In this document: one piece after another, positions 54,580-64,000 of the stretch
Layout: every line of letters starts with the position of its first letter
Numbering within the stretch: position 1 is the first letter of the stretch
Source: Notospermus geniculatus
Taxonomy: Eukaryota > Nemertea > Pilidiophora > Heteronemertea > Lineidae
Direction: 5' to 3'
Assembly (NCBI GenBank): GCA_002633025.1
Contig: NMRB01002126.1
Location: 45,037 to 109,036 of the forward strand
Length of the DNA: 64,000 bases
Position numbers and translations under genes: made by a program
The notes under the pieces: generated by a model
Seen by the model: only the letters and a program-made list of their open reading frames with translations
The model's database searches: none
Told to the model about the DNA's origin: nothing

Positions 54580-55264
54580 TCTATTATTTCTGGAAGGGAA
54601 GGGCAAGCTGATGTCCAGCAATAGGGATTGTGATTCAACACTTCATCGTTCACATGTCGCCTCAATATACTGGAAAATAACAGCTTCATCCCTTCTCCGC
54701 TCTTTCCAAAACTGGGAAAGGTCATACATGTACCTCGAACAGGATTAAAAAAAAACTCGCCTCCAATGGAGAATTCCTAATCTGGGGGAATTTTCGAAAG
54801 ATATACGACAAACACCTTAAGAACTATGGAAACCTGACTGTATCCAGGACTACAGACCATCAGCTGTCCGGTAATAATGCTCTAGATTGCTGCCTCCTCA
54901 CACCCGCGCCTTCCTCAATAAATCATGCCGATACCAGACCGTGAGATAAAACGGCGCTCGATCCCGCTTTTCATTTCTTTACAGTTAATTGCACGATGGG
55001 CTCGGTTCTTTGTAAATTGTTAGCTGGGATGAAAGAAAATATTAATTGCAGAATCGGCAAGAGAAATTGACACGGAGAAAATTCCTTGTTGCCTCTTTGA
55101 AAATGCAAACAAATGAAGTTGGTGGAAACAAGGGCAATTAATCTCGCTTTTGTCATGTTTGTGTCAGCCAGTTCACATACTTCCTCGCCGACCGGTAAGC
55201 GGGAGGGAAATGCTTTGCTTTGAGCTAGAGCGTTTGCAAGAAAGAGCAAAGAATTTTCCATTTT
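54580..55264. other. Intergenic DNA, no gene seen
   Basis: A 127-residue minus-strand frame (54971-55354) runs into the tandem repeat and has no recognisable motif. Confidence 0.35.
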
Positions 55265-55825
55265 TGTGTGATAGAATCTAATGCCTCCGTCTTTCTGGTG
55301 TCCCCCTGCATTGTTTGTCACAGGATTAAGGGGGTTGGTCTCTCTAAAGTCCAATTTATGGTGCAGCTTTGTGTAAATGTATTGTTGGGGGACATTCTAT
55401 ACCGGGGGCATTAGATTCTAATTTTCACCGAGGAAGTATGAATTGGTCTTTACGCTTTGCCGCCTTCCTGATGTCCCAGTGTATGGTTTGTCACAGGATT
55501 ACGGGTCTTGGTCTCTAGAGTCCACTGCTATGCTGCCACTTAAACGGTAAATGTATTGTTGGGGGACATTAGATTCTATCGCACCGGAAACTTTTCACAG
55601 AGGAAGTATGAATTGGTCTTCAAGCTTTACGTCTTCCTGATGTCCCCGTGTATGGTTTGTTACAGGATTTAAGGGCCTTGGTCTCTCTAGAGTCCAATTC
55701 AATGGTGCCGCTTAATGTAAATGTATTGTTGGGGGACATCCTATACTGGGGGCATTAGATTCTATTACACCGGAAACTTCTCACCGAGGAAGTATGAATT
55801 GGTCTTTAAGCTTTGCCCGAGCCTG
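55265..55825. repeat. Tandem repeat, about three units of roughly 180 bases
   Basis: Each unit carries ttggtctct.tagagtcca, taaatgtattgttgggggac, ggcattagattctat, gaggaagtatgaattggtct and tgatgtccc.gtgtatggtt. The units differ by small indels. A lone inverted relative is at 765-840. Confidence 0.85.
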
Positions 55826-56260
55826 GTCTGCGGATACAGGCGATCATGTACAATGATACTAATGATACTGAATGATGTGGTGCATTGCTAATCCGCGCCA
55901 GTAATTGATCCAATCAATCTACACGTACCACACCTTGTGATTTGGGGTACGTCTATGCAAATTATCGCTTGGTTTGTTGACGACTGAGAAATAGGACTCG
56001 TCAACTGAATTAGATGGCAATGATAAAGCTTCGAAATGTATGAAAGGATTGCCAATCAGTCCTATCTCTTCTCGCTCATTGAGTTCTTTTGGGGTGGATA
56101 AAATGACCAAAGAATATCCTCTGAATATGTGTGGCAGTCTAGGAAAACCCGTCGGAAGTCGCTGAGTGATCAACAAGGGCTGTCAGATTGCATGTGCATT
56201 GATCTGTTTACCTGTTACATAGTGCATTCCAGCTATTGAAATGTGCGGGTTCACCAAGGC
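55826..56260. other. Intergenic DNA, no feature seen
   Basis: Chance frames only. Confidence 0.35.
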
Positions 56261-56391
56261 GAGTTGTCGCAAAGCCCCCGAAACGCCAACGTGAACGTCC
56301 AACCCATTGTTTGACGCCACGAAGAGAGCGCTGAACAAAAGGACAGACGTTTGCGTTGGCGTTTCGGGGGAGGGGGGGTGCGAAAACTCTG
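56261..56391. mobile_element. Family L MITE copy 1 (about 130 bp)
   Basis: gagttgtcgcaaagcccccg ... gggtgcgaaaactct with gaaacgccaacg / cgttggcgtttc arms. The second copy at 57092 is cleaner. Confidence 0.75.
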
Positions 56392-56987
56392 TATTAATAC
56401 CTTATAACTTTAACCTTCCTCAACAAACGCGACATCCGACGGGTTTTCCTAGACCGCCACACATCTATGGCGACGATAAAGCAAGGGGCATTGTATGTGC
56501 AGTCAAAAACACGAAGAAATACGTAAATCAGTATAGGATTTTCGAGGGCTGACCCCCAATACGATTATTAGCTTTACAGACATTTAATGCAATGCAGGAG
56601 GAAACCAGAGTATCCGGAGAAAACCTGAGTTGTTTCCATTGCGCCACTCTGACAGCCCAATCCAACATCAGACAATTATCAATTTCCGACTATTTTCTAT
56701 CCACCGGAACAACGTTTTCGTTTTTTAAGCAGCAACCAATCGATCGAGGGCGATTTCATGACATTGTCCATCAAAATATTCAACCATACATTCTGACAGC
56801 AATCGAAATATTGCAACCATTATTCGATCGAGGGCATTGACCAGTCGGTGCAACGTTTGATACACTTAGTTACATGTACATGTAATATCGTGCATGTAGC
56901 TTTTTGTCATCGGAAGCTTAAATAATGTCACATTTCCGATAAATCATATCATGGTTTGCTTATACTTTCATGTCAATATAGATGGGT

Positions 56988-57282
56988 AAAGCGGTCCATA
57001 CACCAGTCAATATCATTGCACAATACATGTATGGGGCCTAAATGGGTCATGTGCTTCTGGCATGATGGATAGAAGAAAGATTGGCAATAATAGGGAGTTT
57101 TCGCAAAGCCCCCGAAACGCCAACGCGAACATCTATCCTTTTGTTCGGTGCTCTCTTCGTGGCATCGAACAATGGGGTTGGCGTTCGCGTTGGCGTTTCG
57201 GGGGCTTTGCGAAAACTCTGCAATATTGCCCATTTTGACCATCATACTGTGCAGTAACATTACACGTGTATGGGGCGGTTTA
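56988..57282. mobile_element. Family K MITE hosting a family L MITE
   Basis: aaagcggtccatacaccag ... acacgtgtatggggcggttt. Without the nested 130-bp L element it is about 160 bp, like 21837-21994. Confidence 0.8.
57092..57221. mobile_element. Family L MITE copy 2 (130 bp), nested
   Basis: AAT (57089-57091), agggagttttcgcaaagccc ... gggctttgcgaaaactctgc, AAT (57222-57224). The uninserted K sequence can be read from the neighbouring K copy. Confidence 0.85.
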
Positions 57283-57437
57283 AGCGGCCTATCCAAGTGT
57301 AATATTATTGCACAATATGGGGATCAAAATGTGCAATATTATTTCCAATCTTTCTTCCATCCATTATGCCAGAAGCACATGACACCCATTTTGGGCCCCA
57401 TATTGTGCAATAATATTGAACGTGGATGAACCGCTTT
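57279..57437. mobile_element. Family K MITE, second tandem copy
   Basis: ttaagcggcctatccaagtg ... aacgtggatgaaccgcttt with aatattattgcacaatat / atattgtgcaataatatt arms. Confidence 0.85.
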
Positions 57438-58022
57438 AAGCTGGATTTAGCTGACCCGCGGAATGCGGATTGCGGAGAAGCATAAAACACATCACTTCCG
57501 CCGGGGATTCCGCGTCCTCACGACCGTTTGAAGAGGATTTTGTTCTCAATTTTAATGAGCTGTGAGGTCCCATGCGCTGCTGACACCAAGCGGTAACAAC
57601 TGGAAATAAGGCGCCAGGCCCTTCCCCTTTATACCTATTTAGCATGAACTGACAATAGGCCGTAAATCCATGTGTACGCCCATATAAAAATTTCATGCCA
57701 TTTTTGGGACAGTAGAAGACTATCTTAAAAAATCGTTCTGTAGTGGTATACAGGGATCTCTCACTAAGGTAAAGTCGATTGCTTCATGAAGAATCAGTTT
57801 GTCAATATTTCTAATTATCGGCACCCGTTTCGAGTATGCCTACACAATGAAATACAATACAACGTACCTCCCATTCACACAAATTATAAAGGGCGAACAA
57901 TGCCAAAAGAGGAATGAATTTCTATTGAAAACAGGTTAAAGTCAAAAAAGAGATGTACACGAAGCACTACGTTCAAACGGTAGTGTCCTATACCGCATTC
58001 CGGATGTCTGATAAACGCAGCT
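57438..58022. mobile_element. Family J MITE hosting a family H transposon
   Basis: agctggatttagctgacccg ... gtctgataaacgcagct. The H insertion at 57519-57985 divides ccgcgtcct from tataccgcattccgg; the uninserted form is at 28990-29020. Confidence 0.85.
57519..57985 (-). mobile_element. Family H transposon with internal deletion (467 bp)
   Basis: TCCT (57515-57518), cacgaccgtttgaa ... ttcaaacggtagtg, TCCT (57986-57989). Compared with 58648-59304 about 200 bases are missing at gtcaaaaa|gagatgtac. The 4-bp target duplication is readable on both sides. Confidence 0.92.
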
Positions 58023-58151
58023 TTCGACGTGTTTCCTCCTGAATGTTCTCGTTCTTCAGAAATATAACCATAGGCCTAACCCATTCATGGCCAGTTGTCA
58101 TACAAAGACATAAGTGTAATAGATTCTGAAACGTTGCAAAGACCCTGTCAC

Positions 58152-58319
58152 ATAAGCTACGGTTACACCTGTTGAAAATACCCGTGTTTTCCCAGACCCG
58201 TGTCAAACCTGTGTGTACGAAAGGCACGGCCAGAGGTCACACTACTACATTGTAGTTCAGTAGCCCGGCGACAGGTGGGCTGCATGCAGTGACTCTTCGG
58301 TCATTTCTGTATTGGCACA
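58152..58319 (-). mobile_element. Family E element, truncated
   Basis: ctacggttacacctgttgaa ... gtcatttctgtattggcacac, then broken and followed by a second, more complete family E copy. Confidence 0.75.
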
Positions 58320-58327
58320 CTATAACT

Positions 58328-59361
58328 AAGTTTACACTTGTTGGAAATAGGCCTACCCGTGTTTTTCCAGACCCGTGTCAAGCCCGTGTGTGCGAAAAGC
58401 CCGGCGAGAGGTCACACTACTGCATAGTTAGTAGCCCGGCGACAGTTGCGCTGCACGCACTGACTCTTCGGTCATTTCTGTATTGGCACACATTGTTGGA
58501 GGCGCGAAAACGACGTCACTTAATGGCTGCGCCATCTGTAGCCGTGCTAAGAACTAACGTAAACACGGGGATTTAAAAAAGCACGGCGAGTTTGCCGTGT
58601 CTCAAAAACCCGTGTTTTTCAGACACGGGTTTCTTGAAGCCCGGCAACACGACCGTTTGAACGTAGTGCTTCGTGTACATCTCTTTCTCGTGTAGTGCGA
58701 TGACCATATATGGCACACGCTGTGGTTAGCTTGCGGTTTGAGGTCGAAAAACGCGAGCACAAAATTAGAAGTACACAAACAAGTATTCTCCCCGCAAATT
58801 CAACCTTGATTAGGTAAGAAGTGACGCTAAAAAGTTACAGAAGCTTTTCTTGATCCGTCAAGAATAAACGGTGATTTTTGACTTTAACCTGTTTTCAATA
58901 GACATTCATTCCTCTTTTGGCATTGTTCGCCCTTTATAATTTGTGTGAATGGGAGGTACGTTGTATTGTATTTCATTGTGTAGGCCTACTCGAAACGGGT
59001 GCCGATAATTAGAAATATTGACAAACTGATTCTTCATGAAGCAATCGACTTTACCTTAGTGAGAGATCCCTGTATACCACTACAGAACGATTTTTTAAGA
59101 TAGTCTTCTACTGTCCCAAAAATGGCATGAAATTTTTATATGGGCGTACACATGGATTTACGGCCTATTGTCAGTTCATGCTAAATAGGTATAAAGGGGA
59201 AGGGCCTGGCGCCTTATTTCCAGTTGTTACCACTTGGTGTCAGCAGCGCATGGGACCTCACAGCTCATTAAAATTGAGAATAAAATCCTCTTCAAACGGT
59301 CGTGGCAATTCATGGGTGTGAGTGAAAAACCCGGGGATTTTATGTAGTGTAACCACGGCTA
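58328..59361 (-). mobile_element. Family E element hosting a family H transposon
   Basis: aagtttacacttgttgg ... gtagtgtaaccacggctat. Without H it is about 370 bp and matches 61698-62038 in reverse. Confidence 0.8.
58648..59304. mobile_element. Family H transposon, longest copy (657 bp)
   Basis: GCAA (58644-58647), cacgaccgtttgaa ... ttcaaacggtcgtg, GCAA (59305-59308). The empty host sequence cccggcaattcat can be read at 61710-61722 (reverse). The TIR is 14 bases exact. No transposase. The short frame from 59127 has no recognisable motif. A 4-bp target with a CAC start would fit Chapaev- or Sola-like superfamilies (inference). Confidence 0.92.
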
Positions 59362-59369
59362 TAGGTTAT

Positions 59370-59808
59370 TCACTGGAAATGGAAAGTTCTCCATGACAGC
59401 TTGCCAATAAACACCAATTTTTGTACTTTTTTACAAATTTGGTGGAATCTTCTTATTGTAACTTGGCGGCGAAAAGATGGGCAAGGCGTTGTGGGTAGAG
59501 GAACGTATTGAGGCGCAATTTTTCTTATTTTTTTACACGGATATTTTCTTAGAAAAGCCTCAGGCTTGGTTAACGTTTCGTTACAGCAGCCGACAGCTTT
59601 TTTATAGTGTCTTCCTCGACGTGTTTGCACATTTTTTTCTAGGCGCATTCGTTAACGCTAGGAAATGCCTATCTGTCTGTATCAAAGTTATAAATCGTAT
59701 TCAAATGAATTATGCCAACCCAATACTGTCGAAGTATGCAAAGTATTTTGAAATATAAACATCCCAATAGATAAAGATGTTGGGTTGGGCCTAAAAAATA
59801 CATGAGCA
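59370..59808. other. Intergenic DNA, no gene seen
   Basis: 93-residue plus-strand frame (59477-59758) without recognisable motif. Confidence 0.35.
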
Positions 59809-59898
59809 GGGGCCTCTTTCATAGTGACTTTAAGGTAATGGTACCTTTAACTTCAATGCATTTTCCATTTGGTTAAAGTCACTTTATGAAACAGGCCC
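59809..59898. mobile_element. Family F hairpin copy, slightly shortened
   Basis: ggcctctttcatagtgactt ... cactttatgaaacaggccc. Confidence 0.75.
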
Positions 59899-60079
59899 TT
59901 AATGGTCATCCCTTAGGCTCCACCGACCCATCGGACCCCTATAATACCAGAAATATAGGGGAAAAGATGTCGATGCATTGTCGAAGAGTAATCCATTTGA
60001 ACAGAAAATTCTTTGTTGCATCAAAAACCAATTTTAAATTTTCAAATCTGGTGAATAATATTCTTGATAATAGCGATTT

Positions 60080-60215
60080 TACAGCGGCAGCTAAACTCCT
60101 CCCGCAGTTTCAAACCGCTACCCACTACGTTACCCGCGCTCTGAAACTTCTTCAGTTGATGCCATCCTCAATGTCCCACTAATAGACGGCGTTAGCTGTC
60201 CGATTCGGGGAATCC
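60080..60215 (+). repeat. Block homologous to 23205-23345 (inverted)
   Basis: ccgcagtttcaaaccgcta, ctgaaacttcttcagttgatg and ctaatagacggcgttag are shared. Part of a dispersed repeat, possibly a retroelement remnant. Confidence 0.55.
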
Positions 60216-60456
60216 CCGCTGGGAATCGACCGCGAGTATGAACATAGTGTACATTTTGTACACGTATCTTAGCCAATCAGAGAATGTGTTACGGCCGCGT
60301 CGGTTTAACCTGTGATGATAGATGGCTTATGATTGGATCCCTCGTCAAACAGCGCCGTCTGTTGATGACTCTTCACTTTTGGCGCCAATCATGCCAGTGT
60401 TTAGTGGGTACCTCTGGTCAACTGCTGGGGACGAGTGTAGTCAGCAGCAAGAACCT

Positions 60457-60953
60457 AAAGGGCTTGTCACACTGTAGTAGTTCTCAAAACGCCCCACCCC
60501 GTCCTTAAAAAATCGTAAAACGGGCTACAACGTGTAACCCTTGTCCAAATAATGCCTCGATGTTGTGGAGCACCCTTCCCGTACATGTTCGTAAAAAGAC
60601 TGTAAAAAGTTTCCGCTACGTCCACTCCGTTCGCACACAGTTTGAGCCCGTTCGGCAAATTTTCAAGAACGTACTGAGAACTAGCTCAGTGTGATGGGGG
60701 TATAAAGGGCCTGTCACACTGAAGCAGTTATCAAAACGTCCTGCCCCGTCCTAAAAAATCGTAAAACGTGCTAGAACGTGTAACCCTTGGCCAAATAATG
60801 CCTCAATGTTGTGAAGCACCCTTCCCGTCCATGAAGTTCGTGAAAGGACTCTAAAAAGTTGCCACTACGTCCACTCCGTTCGCACACAGTTTGAGCCCGT
60901 TCGGCAAAATTTTCAAGAACGTACTGAGAACTAGCTCAGTGTGATTGGGGCAT
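60457..60953 (+). mobile_element. Two tandem units of a TIR element (about 247 bp each)
   Basis: Each unit runs from aaagggc.tgtcacactg to ctcagtgtgat.ggg. Shared inner text: cgtaaaacg.gct, acgtgtaacccttg, gttcgcacacagtttgagcc. The ends cacactg/cagtgtg are inverted. Units differ by about one base in fifteen. Confidence 0.85.
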
Positions 60954-61465
60954 AACAAAAAAGTAACGGCGATCAACGGGTGACAATGTCATTCTGGGCG
61001 ACCATGGAGATAGGCTAGTTTGTCAATATGGACGGCGTTGAGGAGAAATTGTTATTTGCTGCAGGACGTTGAATAAGTGAAAAGCAATTATGGGAAAAAC
61101 TGGTCAGGTAAATTGACGGAAATTACAGCGGATTGATTGCTTTGATAGAGGTTGTCCCCCTTTTTTATGGCGACTTTGAAGTGATGGACGTGTCCGATAC
61201 TTCGTGATCTTACAGATAATCAGTGGTTCGTTGTGTTTGCAGTGGATTTGATTTGTGTCGTCATTCGTTTGTGTAGAGATTATTTGTAACAGCAAATCAG
61301 TCTTGGGTGAAGCTGCAGATGTTGCTACATGTACCTATTGCTGCGATACAAAATGCTGGCATGGTCTACATCCACATTTATTATTGGACTTATGAAAATA
61401 AAAGTAAAGAGAAATATCAGTACCCATACAAAACACAAAAAAATATGGGTAACCATACCCTATAA

Positions 61466-61613
61466 TAGGGAGTTTGAGATCAGCGACTTACATGTATCAC
61501 GGATCCTTATACGTATACGGATAGATTTCTGTACAACGAGGACACATTTTGTGCACATTTCGATCCGTATACGTATAAGGATGCGTGATAAGTTGCTGAT
61601 CTCAAACTCCCTA
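61466..61613. mobile_element. 148-bp hairpin MITE, tagggagtttgagatcag type
   Basis: tagggagtttgagatcagcg pairs with ctgatctcaaactccctaTT side. Inner ggatccttatacgtatacgg / ccgtatacgtataaggat also pairs. Confidence 0.85.
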
Positions 61614-61697
61614 TTTGAGACAGTGAGAACCTTATATCTTAGGCCTACCTATCAGTAGCCTTGGTTAATACACTAACTAAAATACCAGTTTTTTTTG

Positions 61698-62038
61698 TGG
61701 TCACACCTATGAATTGCCGGGCTTCAAGAAACACGTGTCTGAAAAACACTGGTTTTTGAAACACGGCAGGCTCGCCGTGTGTTTCAAAATCCCCGTGTTT
61801 TCGTTAGTTCTTAGCCCGGCTACAGATGGCGCAGCCATTGTGCCGTCGTTTTCGCGCCTCCAACAACGTGTGCCAATACAGAAATGACCGAAGAGTCAGT
61901 GCAAGCAGCGCACCTGTCGCCGGGATATTTAACTACAATGTGGCAGTGTGACCTGTCGCCGGGATTTTCGTACACACGGGTTTGACACGGGTCTGGAAAA
62001 ATATGGGTACATGTATTTGAACAGGTGTAACCGTAGCA
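61698..62038 (+). mobile_element. Family E element, full-length uninterrupted copy
   Basis: tggtcacacctatgaattgc ... gaacaggtgtaaccgtagc. It provides the empty-site sequence for the H insertion at 58648. Confidence 0.8.
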
Positions 62039-62397
62039 ATTGTCTCAGCCGAAGTCATAATTCACAATCAGAGGATTTGTCCAGAAAATGCTGCGGGCGG
62101 CTATCCCATTTGCAGAAATTCATGAATAGGCCAACCGACCGCAGTCCTACAGGTGGGAATTCTTCAAACAACTCACCTGGATACTTGAACGTTCCAATTT
62201 ACTCTTTGAGGTTATTCAATTAAGAGGAAGGCACAAAACCAAGTGAGTGGTTTTCAGTACTTTGTGTGTTACTAACTTGTAGCAAAAAATGAACTAGAGT
62301 TTGTACATTGCCAAGTTTTTATAGAGTGCCAGAAGTTTTGCTCAGTTTACTACTTTGCTCAGGCGACAGGTCTCACATGAACGTACACTGTACAGTG

Positions 62398-62635
62398 TAA
62401 AGTCTGGCAACATCTATCTTCGACCTAATGGAATGCGGAAGTCATGTAATGTGACAGAGCTTTGCGGTTTATAATCATGCCTGTCGATCACTTGTGGTCG
62501 TTCCCCGATTGTCCGCGTTGTCCACTGACCGGTCATTGAATAGCCGCGTGTGATTAAAGGTCCGTGGAAAATCCAACGATCAATTTCCTAGCTTCCGCAT
62601 TCCATTAGGTCAAAGATAGATGTTGCCAGACTTTA
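62398..62635. mobile_element. 238-bp MITE with 50-base TIRs
   Basis: taaagtctggcaacatctat ... atagatgttgccagacttta; arms continue with cgacctaatggaatgcggaag. Confidence 0.85.
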
Positions 62636-62682
62636 CATGTATGTATAAATGTACACCTCCTGCCTTTTTTCTGCTTAAAACC

Positions 62683-63194
62683 ATAAAGACATCAAACCCC
62701 TAAAGGTTTCACTTATGGTTTGCGACATTCTGAGAAAAACGTGACACCCAAAGAAATTTTCAATGAAACTACTTCCAATTGTTTTATACGATAGCTATGG
62801 GTCTTCTCCATGATGTGTGAAAATTCCATACGATTCCATTCAGTAGTTCTTGTGATACGGAACATTTAGCAGACAGTACCCGCGCGCACAATGTGTCTCT
62901 CGGGTGATCTGTTATACATTCACATGTAGATAGGCTACTGTACATTTATGTACAGGGATGTGACCAACAGGTTTATCCAGCCCTGGCACCTTTATGAATT
63001 GGTCGTTGTTCACAAATTTGGGCTCAGGGCTAGTGGATTGGTGTATGCTACGGCCACCAACCCAAATTTGATTAGACATATTATTTTAACATGGAAATTA
63101 GGGTGATAGGACCATCTGATGTGAAAAACTGGAACTCGGGACAAGAAGCAGAGTGTGCTCAAGTGGTTCCTTTATGGGTTTGATGTCTTTATGA
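62683..63194. mobile_element. Possible TIR element, ataaagacatcaaaccc ends
   Basis: ataaagacatcaaaccc (62684) and its exact complement gggtttgatgtctttat (63177), with matching taaagg beyond. The interior shows no further pairing. Confidence 0.45.
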
Positions 63195-64000
63195 AAGAAC
63201 CAAAGTGTTCCCCTTTCTCAGTGTTTCCGTCATTGTTGGGGGAACGCTGCTGTGAAACGATCGAGGGTGAGAAATGAACCTGTGTTGCCCCAGTTGAAAA
63301 CTTACACGGTAGGCCTATCTTGGGGTATAAACACACTGGGATATCATGATAAGGGGAACGCAGGAAAACGTTACTAACAGCGGTTTCGCTAAGCCAAAAT
63401 GTGGTCGAATTTGATGAAAAATGTTTCAATTCGTGGCGCCAAATGGTTCAATATTTCTTAACAATAAGATATAAGCTTATGTTTAAAACATTGTAACAGT
63501 TTTCTGTAAAACGTCTGGCATGTGTCTAGTGTTTCAAATGCCTTTCAAGGTTTTTAGTTCGTGCCGAGACAACTGGCATCTACCTTTTCCGTTTCAGCAG
63601 CGTTTTTACGGGATCATTTCGCCTTTAGTTCTTTAGTGGCGTTTTTCGGAACTGCATTCCTCGCACAACTACAATAATTATCATAATGCAATCGGTATGC
63701 CTATTTGAAAAAGAATGATCGAGAGTGCATTAAATGCAGCGTGATCGTCTCTAGTAATAACATTTCGCTTTTGTTTTAATGTGTCACTGGCAAGAGGAGT
63801 CCGGAAACAAATGAGAAAAATTATCAATATGAACCTCGTCCCTCTGTGATTATTACTTGTTCAGTCATGGTTACACAGTTCAAATCCTGTTGCCTGATTG
63901 GTCAGTGCAGTGAACCGTTCTAGAAGTTGACAACATGCCAGATTTCAAGATTCATGAAACTTGTGTGATTGTGTTTCCACGGTCTCCAACGGAGGGGAGG
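63195..64000. other. Intergenic DNA, no feature seen
   Basis: Chance frames only, none with a recognisable motif. Confidence 0.35.

Overview
This is a metazoan nuclear genome window, most likely from a marine invertebrate. The clues are many short runs of tacatgta/acatgt and aggcct-type palindromes, introns and splice-like signals, AATAAA sites, a tRNA-derived SINE, a mariner transposon and dozens of terminal-inverted-repeat (TIR) elements. Nothing resembles a prokaryotic operon. I cannot name the species; an echinoderm, hemichordate, amphioxus or lophotrochozoan source would all fit. I see no complete protein-coding gene. The recognisable coding pieces are one orphan exon of CPSF1 (cleavage and polyadenylation specificity factor, 160 kDa), present twice, and the C-terminal half of an IS630/Tc1/mariner transposase. 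A few other stretches have weak exon-like features.

Layout. Four single N characters (4617, 10381, 16064, 29779) look like collapsed contig joins. Two of them sit exactly on duplication edges: a 1.1-kb tandem repeat (9261-10380 and 10383-11495) and one arm of an inverted duplication (15229-16063 against 17644-18564). 1-9260 is sparse intergenic DNA with several MITEs. 12-30 kb holds many MITEs, including a four-deep nest at 21.8-22.6 kb and a 1.74-kb CACTG-ended element at 19.5-21.2 kb. 30339-42283 and 43045-54424 are two copies (A and B) of a roughly 12-kb direct segmental duplication separated by about 0.76 kb. Copy A carries elements absent from B (a TTAA-target MITE, a TA-target hairpin, a mariner foldback, a 1.5-kb nested palindrome). 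Copy B carries others absent from A (a 1.77-kb insertion, a 411-bp palindrome, tandem GCGTTTAC-type elements). 55.3-55.8 kb is a tandem repeat, and 57.0-59.4 kb is a stack of transposons inserted in transposons. 62.6-64 kb has one possible inverted-repeat element and is otherwise plain.

How it fits together. The window is an accessory, repeat-built region in which short non-autonomous DNA transposons supply most of the structure. Target-site duplications can be read directly: TTA/TAA (PIF/Harbinger-like), TTAA (piggyBac/Kolobok-like), TA (mariner-like), AAT/ATT, and a 4-base type. The A/B duplication gives natural filled-site/empty-site pairs, so several families can be shown to have moved, and older insertions can be told from newer ones.
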